This document shows, in pieces, positions 24,300 to 36,130 of a stretch of 64,000 nt of DNA. Source of the stretch: Capsicum annuum (lineage: Eukaryota > Streptophyta > Magnoliopsida > Solanales > Solanaceae). Every line of letters starts with the position of its first letter. The stretch's first letter is position 1. The position numbers and the translations under genes were made by a program. Below the pieces are notes generated by a model that searched no databases, had not been told where the DNA came from, and saw nothing but the letters and a program-made list of their open reading frames with translations. The stretch covers positions 49,287 through 113,286 of the forward strand of contig NW_025861626.1 in NCBI RefSeq assembly GCF_002878395.1. Direction: 5' to 3'.

Positions 24300-24848
24300 A
24301 AATTGAGAAGCTTATGGAGAACTATTACCTTGAGCTTGGTCTGAGTTGGTGGAGAAGAGGTAAGGATACTTGGTATGCATGTCTGCTTCTACTTACCAAG
24401 TAGCTCCCTCGATGGACTAATTTTTCCAAAGAACTTTAATTAGAGGGACTTATTTGTTCCTTAATCTATGAGTCAGATAGTCTAAGATTCTGACTGGAAT
24501 ATCTTCATAAGAGAGACTATTAGGAACATCAATTCTCCAAATAGGGACTACAACTGATGGGTCACCTATGCACTTCTTAAGCAAAGAGACATGAAAGACT
24601 TGATGACCTGAGGCTAGATCTTAAGGAAATTTGAGCTCATAAGCTACTATGCCGAAACAACTGAGAATCTTTAAGGGACCAAAATATCGGGGACTGAGTT
24701 TCTCTTTCTTGATGAACCGCTTTACTTACTTCATGGTAGAGATCGTTAGATAGACGTAATCACCAATCTCAAACTGGAGATCTTTTCTACAAATAATTGT
24801 ATAAGACTTCTATCAGCTCTGAGAAGCCCAGAGTCTTTCTCTGATCAA
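24300..24848 (-). pseudogene. Element C chromodomain and IN C-terminus
   Basis: The minus strand at 24330-24520 reads a chromodomain (VPL-KVLW, GATW, VEADMHTKYPYLF) with internal stops. Upstream, at 24560-24840, the GPY/F region and LASGHQVFHVSL-like sequence are visible. The interval before it (23954-24300) is the 3' untranslated part and holds atgcatga-rich low-complexity sequence. It is not functional. Confidence 0.8.
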
Positions 24849-25650
24849 CTAGACTTTTTCTAAGGCGTCGAATACTAAGTCAGGCCCTATGACTGAGGCC
24901 TCACTAACTGTAAACCAACCATTTAGAGATCGACATCTCCTACCAAAGAGAGCTTCGAATGGAGCCATCCAAATACTAGAATGATAGATGTTATTGTATG
25001 TAAATTTATTCAAAGGTAAGTGGTCATCCCAAATTCCCTTGAAATCACCGATACAAGCTTTTAGCATATCTTCTAAGGCCTGAATGGTCCTTTCTACTTG
25101 ACCATCTATCTGAGGATAAAAGGTTGTACTGAGAAGAACTTGGGTTCCAAGACCCTTTTGGAATGCTTTCTAAATGTGAGGGGTGAACTGGGTAACTCTG
25201 AGATAATAGACAGTAAAATACAGTGCAATCTGACCAGCTCCTTGATATAGAGCTTGGTATAGTTCTTGGTAGAATAAGAGGTATGAACTGGAAGGAAATG
25301 GGCTGATTTTGTCATTCTATCTACAATGACCCAAACTGAATCGTGCTGATGACGAGTTTGAGGCAAACTAGTCGCGAAGTCCATTTTCACAACTTCCCAC
25401 TTATAGGAATACTGAACTCCTACATAGACCCACTAGGCTTTTGATGCTCTATCTTAACTTGAATACATGTAGAGCACTTAGTAACAAACTCTGCAACATC
25501 TCTCTTCCTCCTACTCCACCAATAGATCTCTTATAAGTTTTAGTACATCTTTGTGGCCCCAGGATGAATAGCATAGCGCACACTATGGGCTTCTATAAGA
25601 ATTCACCGCCTTAAGTCATCTATACCTGGAACATAGGGATCACCTTGACA
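24849..25650 (-). pseudogene. Element C integrase zinc domain and core
   Basis: The HHCC zinc domain is at about 25460-25650. The core starts at 25390 (HDSVWVIVDRMTKSAHFLPV, first Asp present). At the second Asp a small deletion changes frame (SIISE, then VTQF in another frame), removing that codon. The Glu is in GQVERTI near 25085. The end of the core is open at 24849-25067 (FKGIWDDHLPLNKFTYNN, FEALFGRRCRS). The frames are split. Confidence 0.84.
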
Positions 25651-27120
25651 ATACAAAACACCATCTCCCCCTTAGGAGAAAACCTCTACACTCTAATCCT
25701 AAACTGACTCTTTCAACTTGACAAGGCTGGGATCTCTATCTTGCTTTTTTTCACCTTTGAAATTAGAGATGATTCTGAACTACTTTGAACACATACACCA
25801 CGCTCTGAATAATCAACTAAGCAAATACCTAGTCTGGTAAGATAATGGACTTCTTGAGCTAACTTCTTCTTACTATCCTTCTCATGAGAAACATTACTCA
25901 TGGATAGCCTACTGAGAGCGTCAGTCACTATGTTGGACTTGCTCGAATGATAGAGGACACTCATGTCATAGTCTTTCAAGAACTCTAACCACCTTATCTA
26001 ATAAAGATTTAGATCTTTTTAAGAAAAGACATATCGAAGTCTCTTGTGATCTATGAAGACATCTACATGAACTCTATAGAGATAATGCCTCAAAATCTTC
26101 AAGGTAAAGACTACGGGTGCTAACTCAAGATCATGAGTAGGATAATTCCCCTAATGAGGTTTAAGCTATCTAGAGGCATAGGCTATAACCTTACCATGCT
26201 GCATGAGGACATAACGAAAACCTAATCTGGATGCATCACAATACAGCACAAACCCATCTGAACTATCTAAAAGATCTAAGATTGGGGCTAAGGTAATTCG
26301 AGCCTTTAACTCATGAAAACTCTTCTCGCAAGGGTCTGACCACTGAAGCTTGACTTTCTTCTGAGTAAATCTGGACATAGGGGATGTAATAGATAAAAAT
26401 ACTTTAAAAAACCATCTGTAATAGCCAACCAAACCCAAGAAACTCCTGATATATGATAGAGAGATAGGTCTTGGCCAATTTCTTACTACTTTAGTCTTTG
26501 GAGGATCAACTCTAATGCCATCACTAGAAATGATGTGACCAAGGAATACTACTAACCTTAGCCAAAATTCATACTTACTAAACTTCACGAATAGTTGATG
26601 ATCTCTGACAGTCTGAAGTACTATCCTGAGATAGTTGCATAATCATGCTCACTACGGGCATATACCAGACTATCATCATGAAGACTATGATGAACATATT
26701 CATGTACTACTTGAACACATGGTTCATCAAGTCCATGAAAATGGATGCGGCATTTGTAAGACCAAATGACATTACTAGAAATTTGAAGTGACCATAGCGA
26801 GTTCGGAAAGTTATTTTTAGAATGTTACATTCCCTAACACTAAGCCGATGATAGCCAGATCTGAGATCTATCTTAGAGAAATAATTGGCACCCTGAAGTT
26901 GGTCAAACTAGTCATCGATTCTAGGGAAAGGATACTTGTTCTTAGCCGTGACCGTATTGAGTTAACGGTAGTCTATACACATTCTGAGAGAACCATGTTT
27001 TTTACGCACGAATAATACTGGAGTACCCCATTGGAAAATACTGGGCCTGATGAATCCTTTATCTGTGAGATCCTTCAATTTTTCTTTCAGTTCTCTGAGT
27101 TCTACTGGTGCCATTCTGTA
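25651..27120 (-). pseudogene. Element C RT and RNase H
   Basis: RNase [26 protein letters not shown] at 26166-26260 has the first Asp, and [14 protein letters not shown] at 25900-25950 has the last. RT: the connection and thumb are open at 26166-26588 ([27 protein letters not shown]). The catalytic region near 26670 shows an indel: HDDSLVY keeps the two Asp but in a shifted frame from FIIVF. The finger region extends to about 27110 ([12 protein letters not shown]). Confidence 0.84.
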
Positions 27121-27780
27121 TGGCAAAATAGAGATAGGCTGAGTATTTTGGGAGGAATTCCTAGAAGATCTTCAAAAAAGACATCTGAATATTCATTCAC
27201 TACTGGGACCGATTCAAGGCTGGGATTTTTGGAACTATTGTCCTTACCTTGAACGAGATGATAGATACATCCTTTAGATATTATTTTCCTTGTCCAAAGG
27301 TAGGAAATAAGCTGACCCCTAAAAGCAGACACACTACCCTTCCACTCATGGACAGGTTCATTTGGGAATTAAATTTACACTATTCTGTTTCTACAGTCGA
27401 CTGTGGCATAGCATTAATGAAGCCAATCCATGCCGAGAATGACATCAAAATTAGTCATCGCTAATTCAACTAAGTCCGATAAAGTGACTTTCTAGAATAT
27501 CATAACTAGGCAGTTCCTGTATAATTTATGAGCTATGATGGTTTTACCTACTAGGTTAGAGACTGAAAAGTCCTCTACTAGGATTTTAGGACTGATTTTG
27601 AAATTGCCTTCTATATAAGGAGTAACAAAAGACAAAGATCCTAGATCTTGCAAAGCGTAAACATGCACATGAAAGATCTGTAACATAACAGTAACTACAT
27701 ATGGAGAATTTTCCTGTTCTTGTTGAGACTAAAGAGCATAGAGAAAATTTAGGTGTTGCCCACTCGTAGCAGTAGACATG
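27121..27780 (-). pseudogene. Element C protease and linker
   Basis: The linker at 27102-27332 reads LISYLWTRKIISKGCIYHL and [16 protein letters not shown]. The protease at 27492-27686 reads FHVHVYALQDLGSLSFVTPYI, where Asp-Leu-Gly remains but one residue seems missing relative to G (FLDLGASLSFVT). The flap region near 27420-27450 (DVILGMDWL-like) is broken. Confidence 0.82.
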
Positions 27781-28870
27781 GCACCCTGCTGATTTGGGCG
27801 ATCGGACTGAGCTGAGAAGCAATTTTATTGACCCTGAGGACCTGGCTGAGGACAGCCTCTGACTCTATAGCTAAGATTTCCATATCTAAAACAAATACCA
27901 CTGCCAGCTCTGTAAATACCCTGATAGTACGTGCTAAAAGTCTGGCAAAGAGGATAGCTGCAGGCACTGTGAACATTGCCCTGGGTCTTAGAGCCGAGCG
28001 CTCTATAATTATTACCCTCTTTGAACTTAGGAACTGGAGCACTTGCGAATGATGGAGCTGGAACTGATGATTTAGGATGAAACTAAGAACGGTTTCCTCT
28101 TTTTAATTTAGGCTGACTAAAATTGATGCTACCTCTTCTAGCATTCTTATTCTGTTTCTCTCTCTTCTTAATCTTTTGCTCCTCAATCTACTGAGCATGA
28201 GTCATAAGCCTAGCTAAAGTCATGTCATTATTCAGCCTACCGGATCAGCACTTATTAACCACGCTATCATTCACTCCTAAAATGAATTGACTCATCCTTG
28301 CACTGCTATATGCAACCACATGAGGGGCATATCTGGCTAATTTTGTAAACTTAAGAGAATACTCTTTAACCATTATATTTACCTACCTAAGGTAGATCAA
28401 TTCTAGCACCTTAGACTCTCTAAGCTCTTGGGGAAAGAATATATCTAAGAATGCAGTGACAAATTCCTCCTACTACTTAGGAACTGCATCATGTGAACTT
28501 TCTGACTTCCACTGTTTGAACCAAGTATGAGCCATATCCTGTAACTGGTATAGGGATAACTAAGCACTCTCAATAGTAGTCACCCCCATGATATTTGTCA
28601 CTTTTTGAATTTGATCAATGATTTCCTGAGGGTCTTCATCTACTTTAGACCTATAGAAGGATAGAGGTTTCATTTGGGTGAAGTCCCAAATCCTAGCTAC
28701 AGCTGAATTGGTCACTGCGTTGGTCGGAACGACAGTTGGTCGCTCATTATAGGCAGCTACTGACTGAGGAACAGTGGTAAATGTAGTCCTGAACTCTGCA
28801 TGAGAAACATAATTGCCCAAAGGTTCTTTGGGCTTATGGGCTAACTGATTTCTTCTCTTATGAGGTATAT
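27781..28870 (-). pseudogene. Element C gag, start codon lost
   Basis: The capsid N-terminal frame is 28560-28934 (LGNYVSHAEFRTTF, FTQMKPLSFYRSKVDEDPQEIIDQIQKV). At the place where A starts with MPQ, C reads ATA (28870-28868, IPHKRRN), so the start codon is changed to Ile. The knuckle region at 27800-27960 is weakly readable. Several stops and frame changes lie between 28060 and 28560. Confidence 0.83.
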
Positions 28871-29073
28871 TCTGAAATAAAGAGAAAAAGAAGATTATAC
28901 TGGCAGATTGACTTGGGATTATACTCACTGGCATGCATGAATACTGAAAGAAGGGAAACTATTCCTAAACATCTCATAGCCTCTTGCACATAAATGTGGC
29001 GCGCAACACACCCATGTACAAGACTCTACTAGATGAGGCTTTCATACTTCCTAGGACTCTATTGAACTTTAGG

Positions 29074-29086
29074 CTCTTGTACCAAG
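29074..29086 (-). other. Element C primer-binding site, altered
   Basis: The minus strand reads TTGGTACAAGAGC next to the LTR. Relative to TGGTATCAGAGC it has a changed middle (ACAA for ATCA). Confidence 0.75.
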
Positions 29087-29088
29087 TT

Positions 29089-31618
29089 TGTAACACCCCT
29101 AATCTGGTACCTGGATTGATACAAGATGCTCATGACCCCAAAGGACCACAATGTAACCTATGATTGATATTTATACGTCTATACTGCATAAAATACTGAA
29201 TAATACAGAAACATGCATTGAAAGGACATAAGGTTCAATACTGAACATAACATGGATGAGAAAAAATCTGTGGAGTAATACAATACCCAAAACAAAATTG
29301 TAAATACTGAAGTCTGAAACATGATAGTCTACATCTAGTCTGAAAGCCTCTACGTCTTAATAATCTGAATAAAGAGTTGATGTTATATGTCCCCGACTAA
29401 CTCCAACTAATAAACTAGCTAATAAGATAATAGGGAATAATTAGGTCCTCAAATGATAAGGACTCACTTCTAACTCTGACTGCTAAAACTAAAATCTACT
29501 ACTACTCTGGAGCTCATGTCTCTAAACCTATGATATAAGACATCATAGCGCAAATGTCTCTATACTTCGAATGTACTGGTATGCACGTGAGGTAGGCTAA
29601 ATGCATAGGGTCCATATGCATAAATAATAATAACAACTAACTAACAATCATTAGTGTGAGAATACATGCATGGAGCATAACAACTGACACTAAACTGTGA
29701 TAACATAATTACTGAATCTGAATATAACTGATAACATGAGTGACTATATCTGGCAGTCCTGAATTTGATTGAAATTTTGGAGTTCCATAATATGTCTAAG
29801 TTAACTGTATTTGACAGCCTTGAATTCTGAAGAATTATCTGAGTTGTTTTACTAAGACTGATACTGAGACTGTGGAAGGTAGTCATATAATCAAAATGCC
29901 CTAAATGAAGCATTATAGCTTAATTGGGGTCCAATCTATGCCTTGATTAGAAGGGTGTGAATACCGCACCACTGGTAAGGACAACATATGAGTGACCCTA
30001 ATATAACAGGTAACTCTAGTGATAATAGTGGGAGCACTCATATAGTAGGCTAATCTACCTCATCTACCCTCATATAGTAGGCTATGATGTCTCAACCAGT
30101 GCTGGCTACATAGTTCTAGAATGCAAGAATTGTTTTTAAGAATCACACTCTCATATAATAGGTGATTTCCCATCCTTGGGTTCACTTGGTGCTAATTTCT
30201 ACACCCATCTCAATAGACACTGAACATAATTTACTGAACTAAACATGGACTGAGTTACTAAATTTTGTTGACTGACGTCATACCTCTGATATCTGACAAA
30301 TAACTGAATTGTGAGATCATGAAGATTTTTCCTGAGTCATAAGACTATTTGGTCTTAGGATTCATAGCTTCACTGAGAGTATAGTGAAAACATGACATGG
30401 CTCTAGGTACACAGTTAATGTTTTGAGTAAAAGTACCCCTAGGATTCGATGGAAGAAAACTGACAAAGCATAACTTACTTGAACATATAAATAACATCAT
30501 AATCTATAATACATTGATAGAAGAATTCCATCAAAACATGTGATAGGAATAAATTTTATATACATGGGGATTTCACGATAATCATACTAGTTGGGCATTG
30601 TTTCTTTATCTAGATTTAATCAAACACGTGGTAGGCATACCAAATGTAGACAACATTATACAACAATTAATCATTATGATTCATCTCTAATTTCATCATC
30701 TAGGATTTATTCATAGGTTCACATGAATATACATCTATACAAATCAATTCCACATAAAATTGATCACCCAACATTGATTTGAATTCAACTAATCATTCTT
30801 CACATAAACAAAACAAACCCAACATAAAATTCATAAAGAAATCGATAAATTAAATTTAGAAAATGGATTCATGGTCTTCATGGACGAAAGGAGTCCATGA
30901 ATGAACACTATGCATAACTTAGGTGGTGATTATGTAAAGATTGACGATGAAACCTTCTTAAATTTAAATCCTTAGTAGAAACCCTAGCTTGTTCTTGAGA
31001 GAAACTTGAGAGAAAATAGTATATTTTGGGTGAAGAATTACTAAATCACATGTTATTGGATTTAAATAGAGGTAGGAAATTGACCCTTTTATCCTAGGAT
31101 GCGTCATTTAATTTGAGTAAATTTTTCGTGAACTGGTCCCCTAGCGTGATGTGGCGTTATCGTGCCATCTCACTAGAAATTTATAATTAGGAAGTTGAGA
31201 GATGGCACGACATGGAGCCATCACATTGTCCCTTTTTTTGTGACCTAGAAGTTTGGCACGACGCAGAGAAAATCACGCTAAGACACTGGAAAAGGACAAT
31301 TCTAAATTTTGGCCCTGGCATGATGCACCATAATCGTGCATCCATCCTATAATTTTCCAAATGCCATTTCCTCTTGAGGCACGGCACGCCACTGACTAAT
31401 ATGTCATTATTTTACGACGGGAACTTAAAATAGTCATAACTCTAACTCGGTTATTGGATTTAGGTGAATCTTATATAGATAGAAAGCTTATTAAATTTTC
31501 AACATGATAAAAGTTTAAATCTTGGAAATTCCTCATGGACTAACCATCATTCAATTTAGAATCTAATACTAGACATTCTTGAGATGAAATTAGCTAGGAA
31601 AAAGTATGGGGTATTATA
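29089..31618 (-). repeat. Element C 5' LTR
   Basis: 2530 bp. It begins TGTAACACCCCTAATC on the plus strand and ends TATTATA at 31618, where the expected terminal ACA is not readable. TATA candidate: 31058-31070. The U3 word array is at 31135-31400 (gcgtgatgtggcgttatcgtgcc). No gene; open frames such as 29641-29913 and 31187-31387 are chance. Confidence 0.9.
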
Positions 31619-31748
31619 CTAACCTCCATCAGTGATCTAAAGAGATTCCTGAGTAGGGCTACTAGGCTGACTTTGAGGCAAAAAGGTAAATGCTGAGAAT
31701 ACTTAATTTTAGAAGACATATGAATAGAAAGCCTTAACCTTTTAACAA
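31619..31748 (-). pseudogene. Element E gag fragment between C and D
   Basis: 130 bp left between two insertions. On the minus strand it reads a VKRLRLSIH motif (the FVKGL-x-x-x-I motif of this gag) and, after a shift, QPSSPTQESL. Begins with CTAAC, the right target copy of C. Confidence 0.7.
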
Positions 31749-34117
31749 TGAAGCTAAAACAACTTGGCTTTGGTCTCTTAGAAAAATTACCAAGTTGAAG
31801 ATTTTGGACAAGTACAACTAGAAGGTACTTGTCGTATGTTGGGGTATGAGTTAGGCAAGCTAAAACAACTTGGCTTTGGTCTCTTAGAAAAATTACCAAG
31901 TTGAAGATTTTGGACAAGTACAACTAGTAGGTACTTGTCGTATGTTGGGGTATGAGTTAGGCCTCCTCTATTGTATGTTGGGCAGTGTGTTTGGTTTAGT
32001 TTCTTCCCTAGGTACCACTAAGCATAATCCAATGATATGATTGTGTATGTGTGTTATATTTCCAAGTTGTATGGTTCTTGAGTATGGTCTAGATGATTAT
32101 GACCAATGTACGACTAAGATGGGTACCACTTGTATGTTAAGATACGACATGGTCATGAGTGGTCGTATGTTGATTAGTATGGGGGACTAAGGGGAGGCTT
32201 TAGGTATAAGTAAGTACTTATACCCTATGTACGGGTCAAGGGGGTTAGTCGTATCCTCCTATGCATGTTTTCTAGCTTTTAAAATGGGGAAATTTTAGAG
32301 ATTTGCTTCCCCTAAACCCGTATGACCCACATCTTATAACATTGTTTATTCCTTTATTATTAACTTGTACAAGATCTAAAAATTGCAAAATACTCTCCAA
32401 AGACTTACCTAATAAGATTGGGGCTAGGGTTCATCAAGGAGGCCATCTAGGAGCTTGAAGACCAAGAATCTCTCTATGGATATTTGTGTATCAGGAATGT
32501 GACTCTCCCTTTTTTATTATTTCTCAAATATCACTGGTTTTATGGTTTGATTAGGATTCTTAAAAGATTGTTTGAAAAAATAAAAACTAAGGGTTTTGTT
32601 CAATATAATTGAATAATTTTTACTCTTAGTTTGACTTATGTTCATACATATTTTTGGTGATGGTTTAAATATGTGGGTGTTTGTTGATTATGGTCAAATA
32701 AATGGGTCATGAGTAACCCTAATATTTATGATTTTTGCTTTGGTTTTGATCATGGTAATGGTATGACCTCATGGTGTTTCTGAAAATGTCCAAGAAAATA
32801 ACAAGTCACATGTTAATAGTGTTTTGAACTAAGGAAATATCTTAGTGATTAAGAATGATTGGTATTTTAATTTTTAAAGACCTTTCTGGCTATGTAATGA
32901 GCTAATTGGTAACCTTGATGATTTGATTGGTTAAAAAGGGTCCGAGTTATTAAACATGAAATTGAATTGCATTTGATCTAAATCTTGGTGTAAAAATACT
33001 AATGAAGAATGAATGGTTTGGTAAAGGTCTTGATGACCACAATTTGAATTAAATAGTGATTGAAACTAAGGCATTGGAGTAATAAAGTGAATGATTGATA
33101 AATAGTTCATAAAGACTTTATGGTCATGCATGGTGTTGAATTGTAGGCTTGATAACTTTAATTGGCTACATGGGTTAGAGTGCTTAAATGTCAAACTGAG
33201 CGAATAAGAATGCATGGACAAAGGGTTAGATTCTCAATATTGACTAGTAATAGACATGATGGCTTGGGGTTAGTGTCTACTTGCTTAATAAGATGGCTTA
33301 TAGTTAGAGTCCACTTGTCTAATAAAAGGGCTTGTGGTTAGAGTTAAATTGCTTAATAAGAAATGTAGAGGTTAGTGTCCTCTTGCTTCATATAACTGGG
33401 AAGTTCAAGATTCCTAACCTACACGAGTGGGATGTTTGATTCCTCTACTTTGTGTTTCATGATTGGGTTCTTTGAGATGCATGGTAAGGCCTTGTTCCCT
33501 TTCTTTCCACTTGATGTATCTATACATGATAATATATGCCTAGGTAAATGGATGTCTTTACTTAAGATAGTTTTACTTGGTTTTGTATAACGAAACTATT
33601 TTATCCTTCCACTTGAGTTACATGCTAGAGCTCTAACCACTTACCATTTCCGAACTTTGTGGCCCCAAGTAACACAGGAACTGGAACTTCTTCTTTTTTT
33701 CCTGCGCAGTGACAAGGTGTTCGAGAAATTTATGTGTTGACTTTGAAGTGGTGAGCTTCTATCCTTCGGAAGGCATATATTTTATAGTCTTTATATCTTA
33801 TTTCATAGAATTATTTTAGAATTAGTTTTTGGCTATTGTTTGGGGCATGTCCCAACATATTATTGACTTCAAATTTGTAGAGGCTTTGTGGATTATTGTG
33901 GGCTTGATATGTTGGCTTAGTATGTGAAAGTAATGGATAGATTAGACACTTTATAAGTTTTGATTATTTGTCTTATTTTCTCTATCTTGATATTTTTTGG
34001 AGTTCATTCAACACTTATGGATTAATATGTATGTTCGTTTTCTTTAATGGGGCAATCTATAGTCCTTGTTGGGCTTGAGATTACCATTATGAATATGCTC
34101 GGGTTTGAGTCATGATA
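31749..34117 (+). repeat. Element D 5' LTR
   Basis: Begins TGAAGC and ends GTCATGATA (from GTCGTGACA). It holds a 106-bp tandem duplication at its very start (31751-31962). Repeated gtcgtatg / tacgac words follow at 31800-32260, and a 33-bp repeat with gcttgtggttagagtccacttgtctaat is at 33250-33400. It matches 39085-40848 throughout. No gene. Confidence 0.88.
31751..31962 (+). repeat. 106-bp tandem duplication at D LTR start
   Basis: Two copies, 31751-31856 and 31857-31962, starting aagctaaaacaacttgg and ending gagttaggc. I see one mismatch (ctagaagg against ctagtagg). The 3' LTR has a single copy, so the duplication arose in this LTR. Confidence 0.92.
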
Positions 34118-34120
34118 CAT

Positions 34121-34133
34121 TTGTAGTAGAGCC
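34121..34133 (+). other. Element D primer-binding site, degenerate
   Basis: TTGTAGTAGAGCC just after the LTR; compare TGGTATCAGAGCC. Confidence 0.65.
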
Positions 34134-34429
34134 TAGGTTCATGGTCAATTTGGTGTATACAAAACCATGTAAAGTAGAGTCTCTTTTATGGGTGCATAGC
34201 ATTCCACACCTATAAGACAAGAGCTATGAGGCATTTAGAAATGTTTTCCTTTCTTGTGGTTTTATTTTGAGATATAAAGTCTCGGATATTGGATCTTTCT
34301 AATTCCTATTTTCTAGACTTTAAGATCATGCCTTAAAGAAGATCTGATATTCAGACAAACCTTTCTGTCCTGACTGAGGATAGGATGGATGGAGCTTGTC
34401 CATCTTATGGAATCCAAACTTGATCAAGG

Positions 34430-35590
34430 GATCTAGTTCTTGATGGTCTTAGAATTCCACTGGTTCCCTCTAGTCCTTCCAGTTCCTCAGGATAAAATAA
34501 TGTTTGTAAATTTTCTCAGTTAATTTAGATGATTGCTCAGTTGGTGGCTTCTCAGGTTGAGCGTGGTGCATCTATTACTCCATCTTTTGAGGCATCGAGT
34601 CAAACATTCTTTGCCATTTTTAAAGTGGAGGAAGATCTTTAAGGTTATCTGGATAAGATGAAAAACATTTTCAAAGTTTTACATGCCACTAATGTGGAAC
34701 AGGTGGAGTTTGCATCCTATCAGCTGAAGGATATAGTGTACCAATTGTATGAAGAATGGGATCAGGCTAGGGGTTATATTGATAAGGCATCCTAGTGGGA
34801 GGATTTCTCTAATTCATTTTTAGACCGCTTCCTTTCTCAGGAGTTATACGAAGCAAAGGCAGAGGAGTTTGTTAATCTGAGGCAAGTTAAGATATCAGTC
34901 AAAGAGTATTCCTTGAAGTATCATCAACTATGTCAGTACGCTCCGGAGATGGTTTCTAGAATGACGGCTAGAATGCATAAGTTTTCTTAAGACTGTTATG
35001 TGAGTTGGTCCTTGAGAGTAAGGCAACTTCAATGATCAAAGACATAGATATCTCTAGATTGGTTATGTATATGCAATAAGAGGAGGAAGAGTAAAAGAAA
35101 CAAGTTGGGATTGATGGAATGTAGAGCAAGAGGTCTTGGATTCTTGAGTAAAGTACATGCCAATAGTTTTGTGGAAAGTGGTCCAAGAGGAAAAATGGGT
35201 GAGTCCTAACTCCTATTCTACTCCTAGTAGTCCCTACTCGATGCCATCAGGAGATAGACACTTTAAGATTGGTAATTCTTCTAGGGCAGAAGTTTACCAA
35301 TCTCAGTCTAGTGAGGCCCAATGAGCACCAACCTACCCTCTTTGTATATTCTATTGCGAGTATTATCTTGGCTAGTATAAGAAGGGAAGGAATATATGTT
35401 TTAGATATGGTCTGATTGGGCACATGCATCAAGAGTTCCCCTCTCTAGTGGCTTCTTGGGCTAACAAGGCCACTATCTGCTACTACACCAAAGGGTGTTG
35501 TATTTACTTCTACTTTTGTTTCTCGTACCGACACTGGCCGAAATTGATTATATGCACTTTCTATTCACCAGAATTCTAAGGCATCCCTTA
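34430..35590 (+). pseudogene. Element D gag
   Basis: Readable motifs: LDKMKNIFKVLHATNVEQVEF, ASYQLKDIVYQLYEEW, SFLDRFLSQELYEAKAEEFVNLRQ, then SVKEYSLKYHQLCQYAPEM at 34610-34970. Frameshifts and stops follow. The nucleocapsid knuckle at 35345-35450 reads CFRYGLIGHMHQEFP, with Tyr and Phe in place of two Cys. The 34134-34430 stretch is the leader with no feature. It cannot make a particle protein. Confidence 0.82.
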
Positions 35591-36130
35591 GAGTTGTTAT
35601 GGGTATGTTAAAAATTTTATACCGTGATATGTATTATTTACTTGATCCAAGGTCCTCTCTCTCTTATGTGACCTCATTTGTAGCTGTGCACTTTGGGTCT
35701 GGTCCTCAGTGTCTGTCGATTCCTTTTTCTATTTCTACCATGGTAGGAGACTCTGTGGTTGTTAAAAGATTCTATAGGGGTGTGTAGTATCTGTTAGTGG
35801 TAAATAAAATTTAGTAGATTTTATAGAGTTAGATCTAGTTTATTTTGGGAATATATTGTTAACACTTATGCTATGCTTCCTAAGATTGTTGGACCATAAG
35901 GTCATGTTTAAATTCCCTAATGAACAGGTCATTGTATGGGAATGGAGTGCTTTAGTGCCTAAGGGGAGGTTCATATCCTATCATAGAGCCCAAAAATTAA
36001 TTTCTAAAGGGTGTTTATATAATTTGGCCCAAGTTAAAGATTTTCTCTCAGAAGTCCCTTCTCTAGAATTTGTTCCAATGGTTAATGAGTTTCTCAACGT
36101 CTTTCCCGAAGATCTTCCTTGTATTCCCCC
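35591..36130 (+). pseudogene. Element D protease and linker
   Basis: The frame at 35599-35787 reads LLDPRSSLSYVTSFVAVHFG: the catalytic Asp is present but the Gly of the active-site triplet is Arg. The following frame (35856 onward) holds the linker [18 protein letters not shown] and [19 protein letters not shown], leading into RT. The flap region between is frameshifted. Confidence 0.83.

Larger units (their letters stand above)
21448..31618 (-). mobile_element. Element C, complete chromovirus inserted in E gag
   Basis: A minus-strand element of about 10.2 kb: 5' LTR 29089-31618, primer site, gag, PR, RT, RNase H, IN, chromodomain, purine tract and 3' LTR 21448-23939. The flanks are CTGAC (21443-21447) and CTAAC (31619-31623), a probable 5-bp duplication with one transition. 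The terminal bases have decayed at the outer end of both LTRs. The LTRs differ at many positions by eye. Protease and gag-junction wording is very close to element G. Confidence 0.9.

Noticed and set aside
28600..28935. A host gene with gag-like domain (domesticated gag)
   Set aside because: Flanked in order by PR, RT, IN and LTRs of element C, with a lost start codon and frameshifts; an ordinary decayed gag.
31594..31923. 109-codon minus-strand frame with internal duplication
   Set aside because: The frame runs from C's LTR end through a gag scrap into D's LTR; the repeat in it is the 106-bp duplication.
33250..33400. Regularly spaced repeats (also 39970-40115) as a possible CRISPR-like array
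   Set aside because: Direct 33-bp tandem units with no spacers, in an LTR of a plant retroelement.
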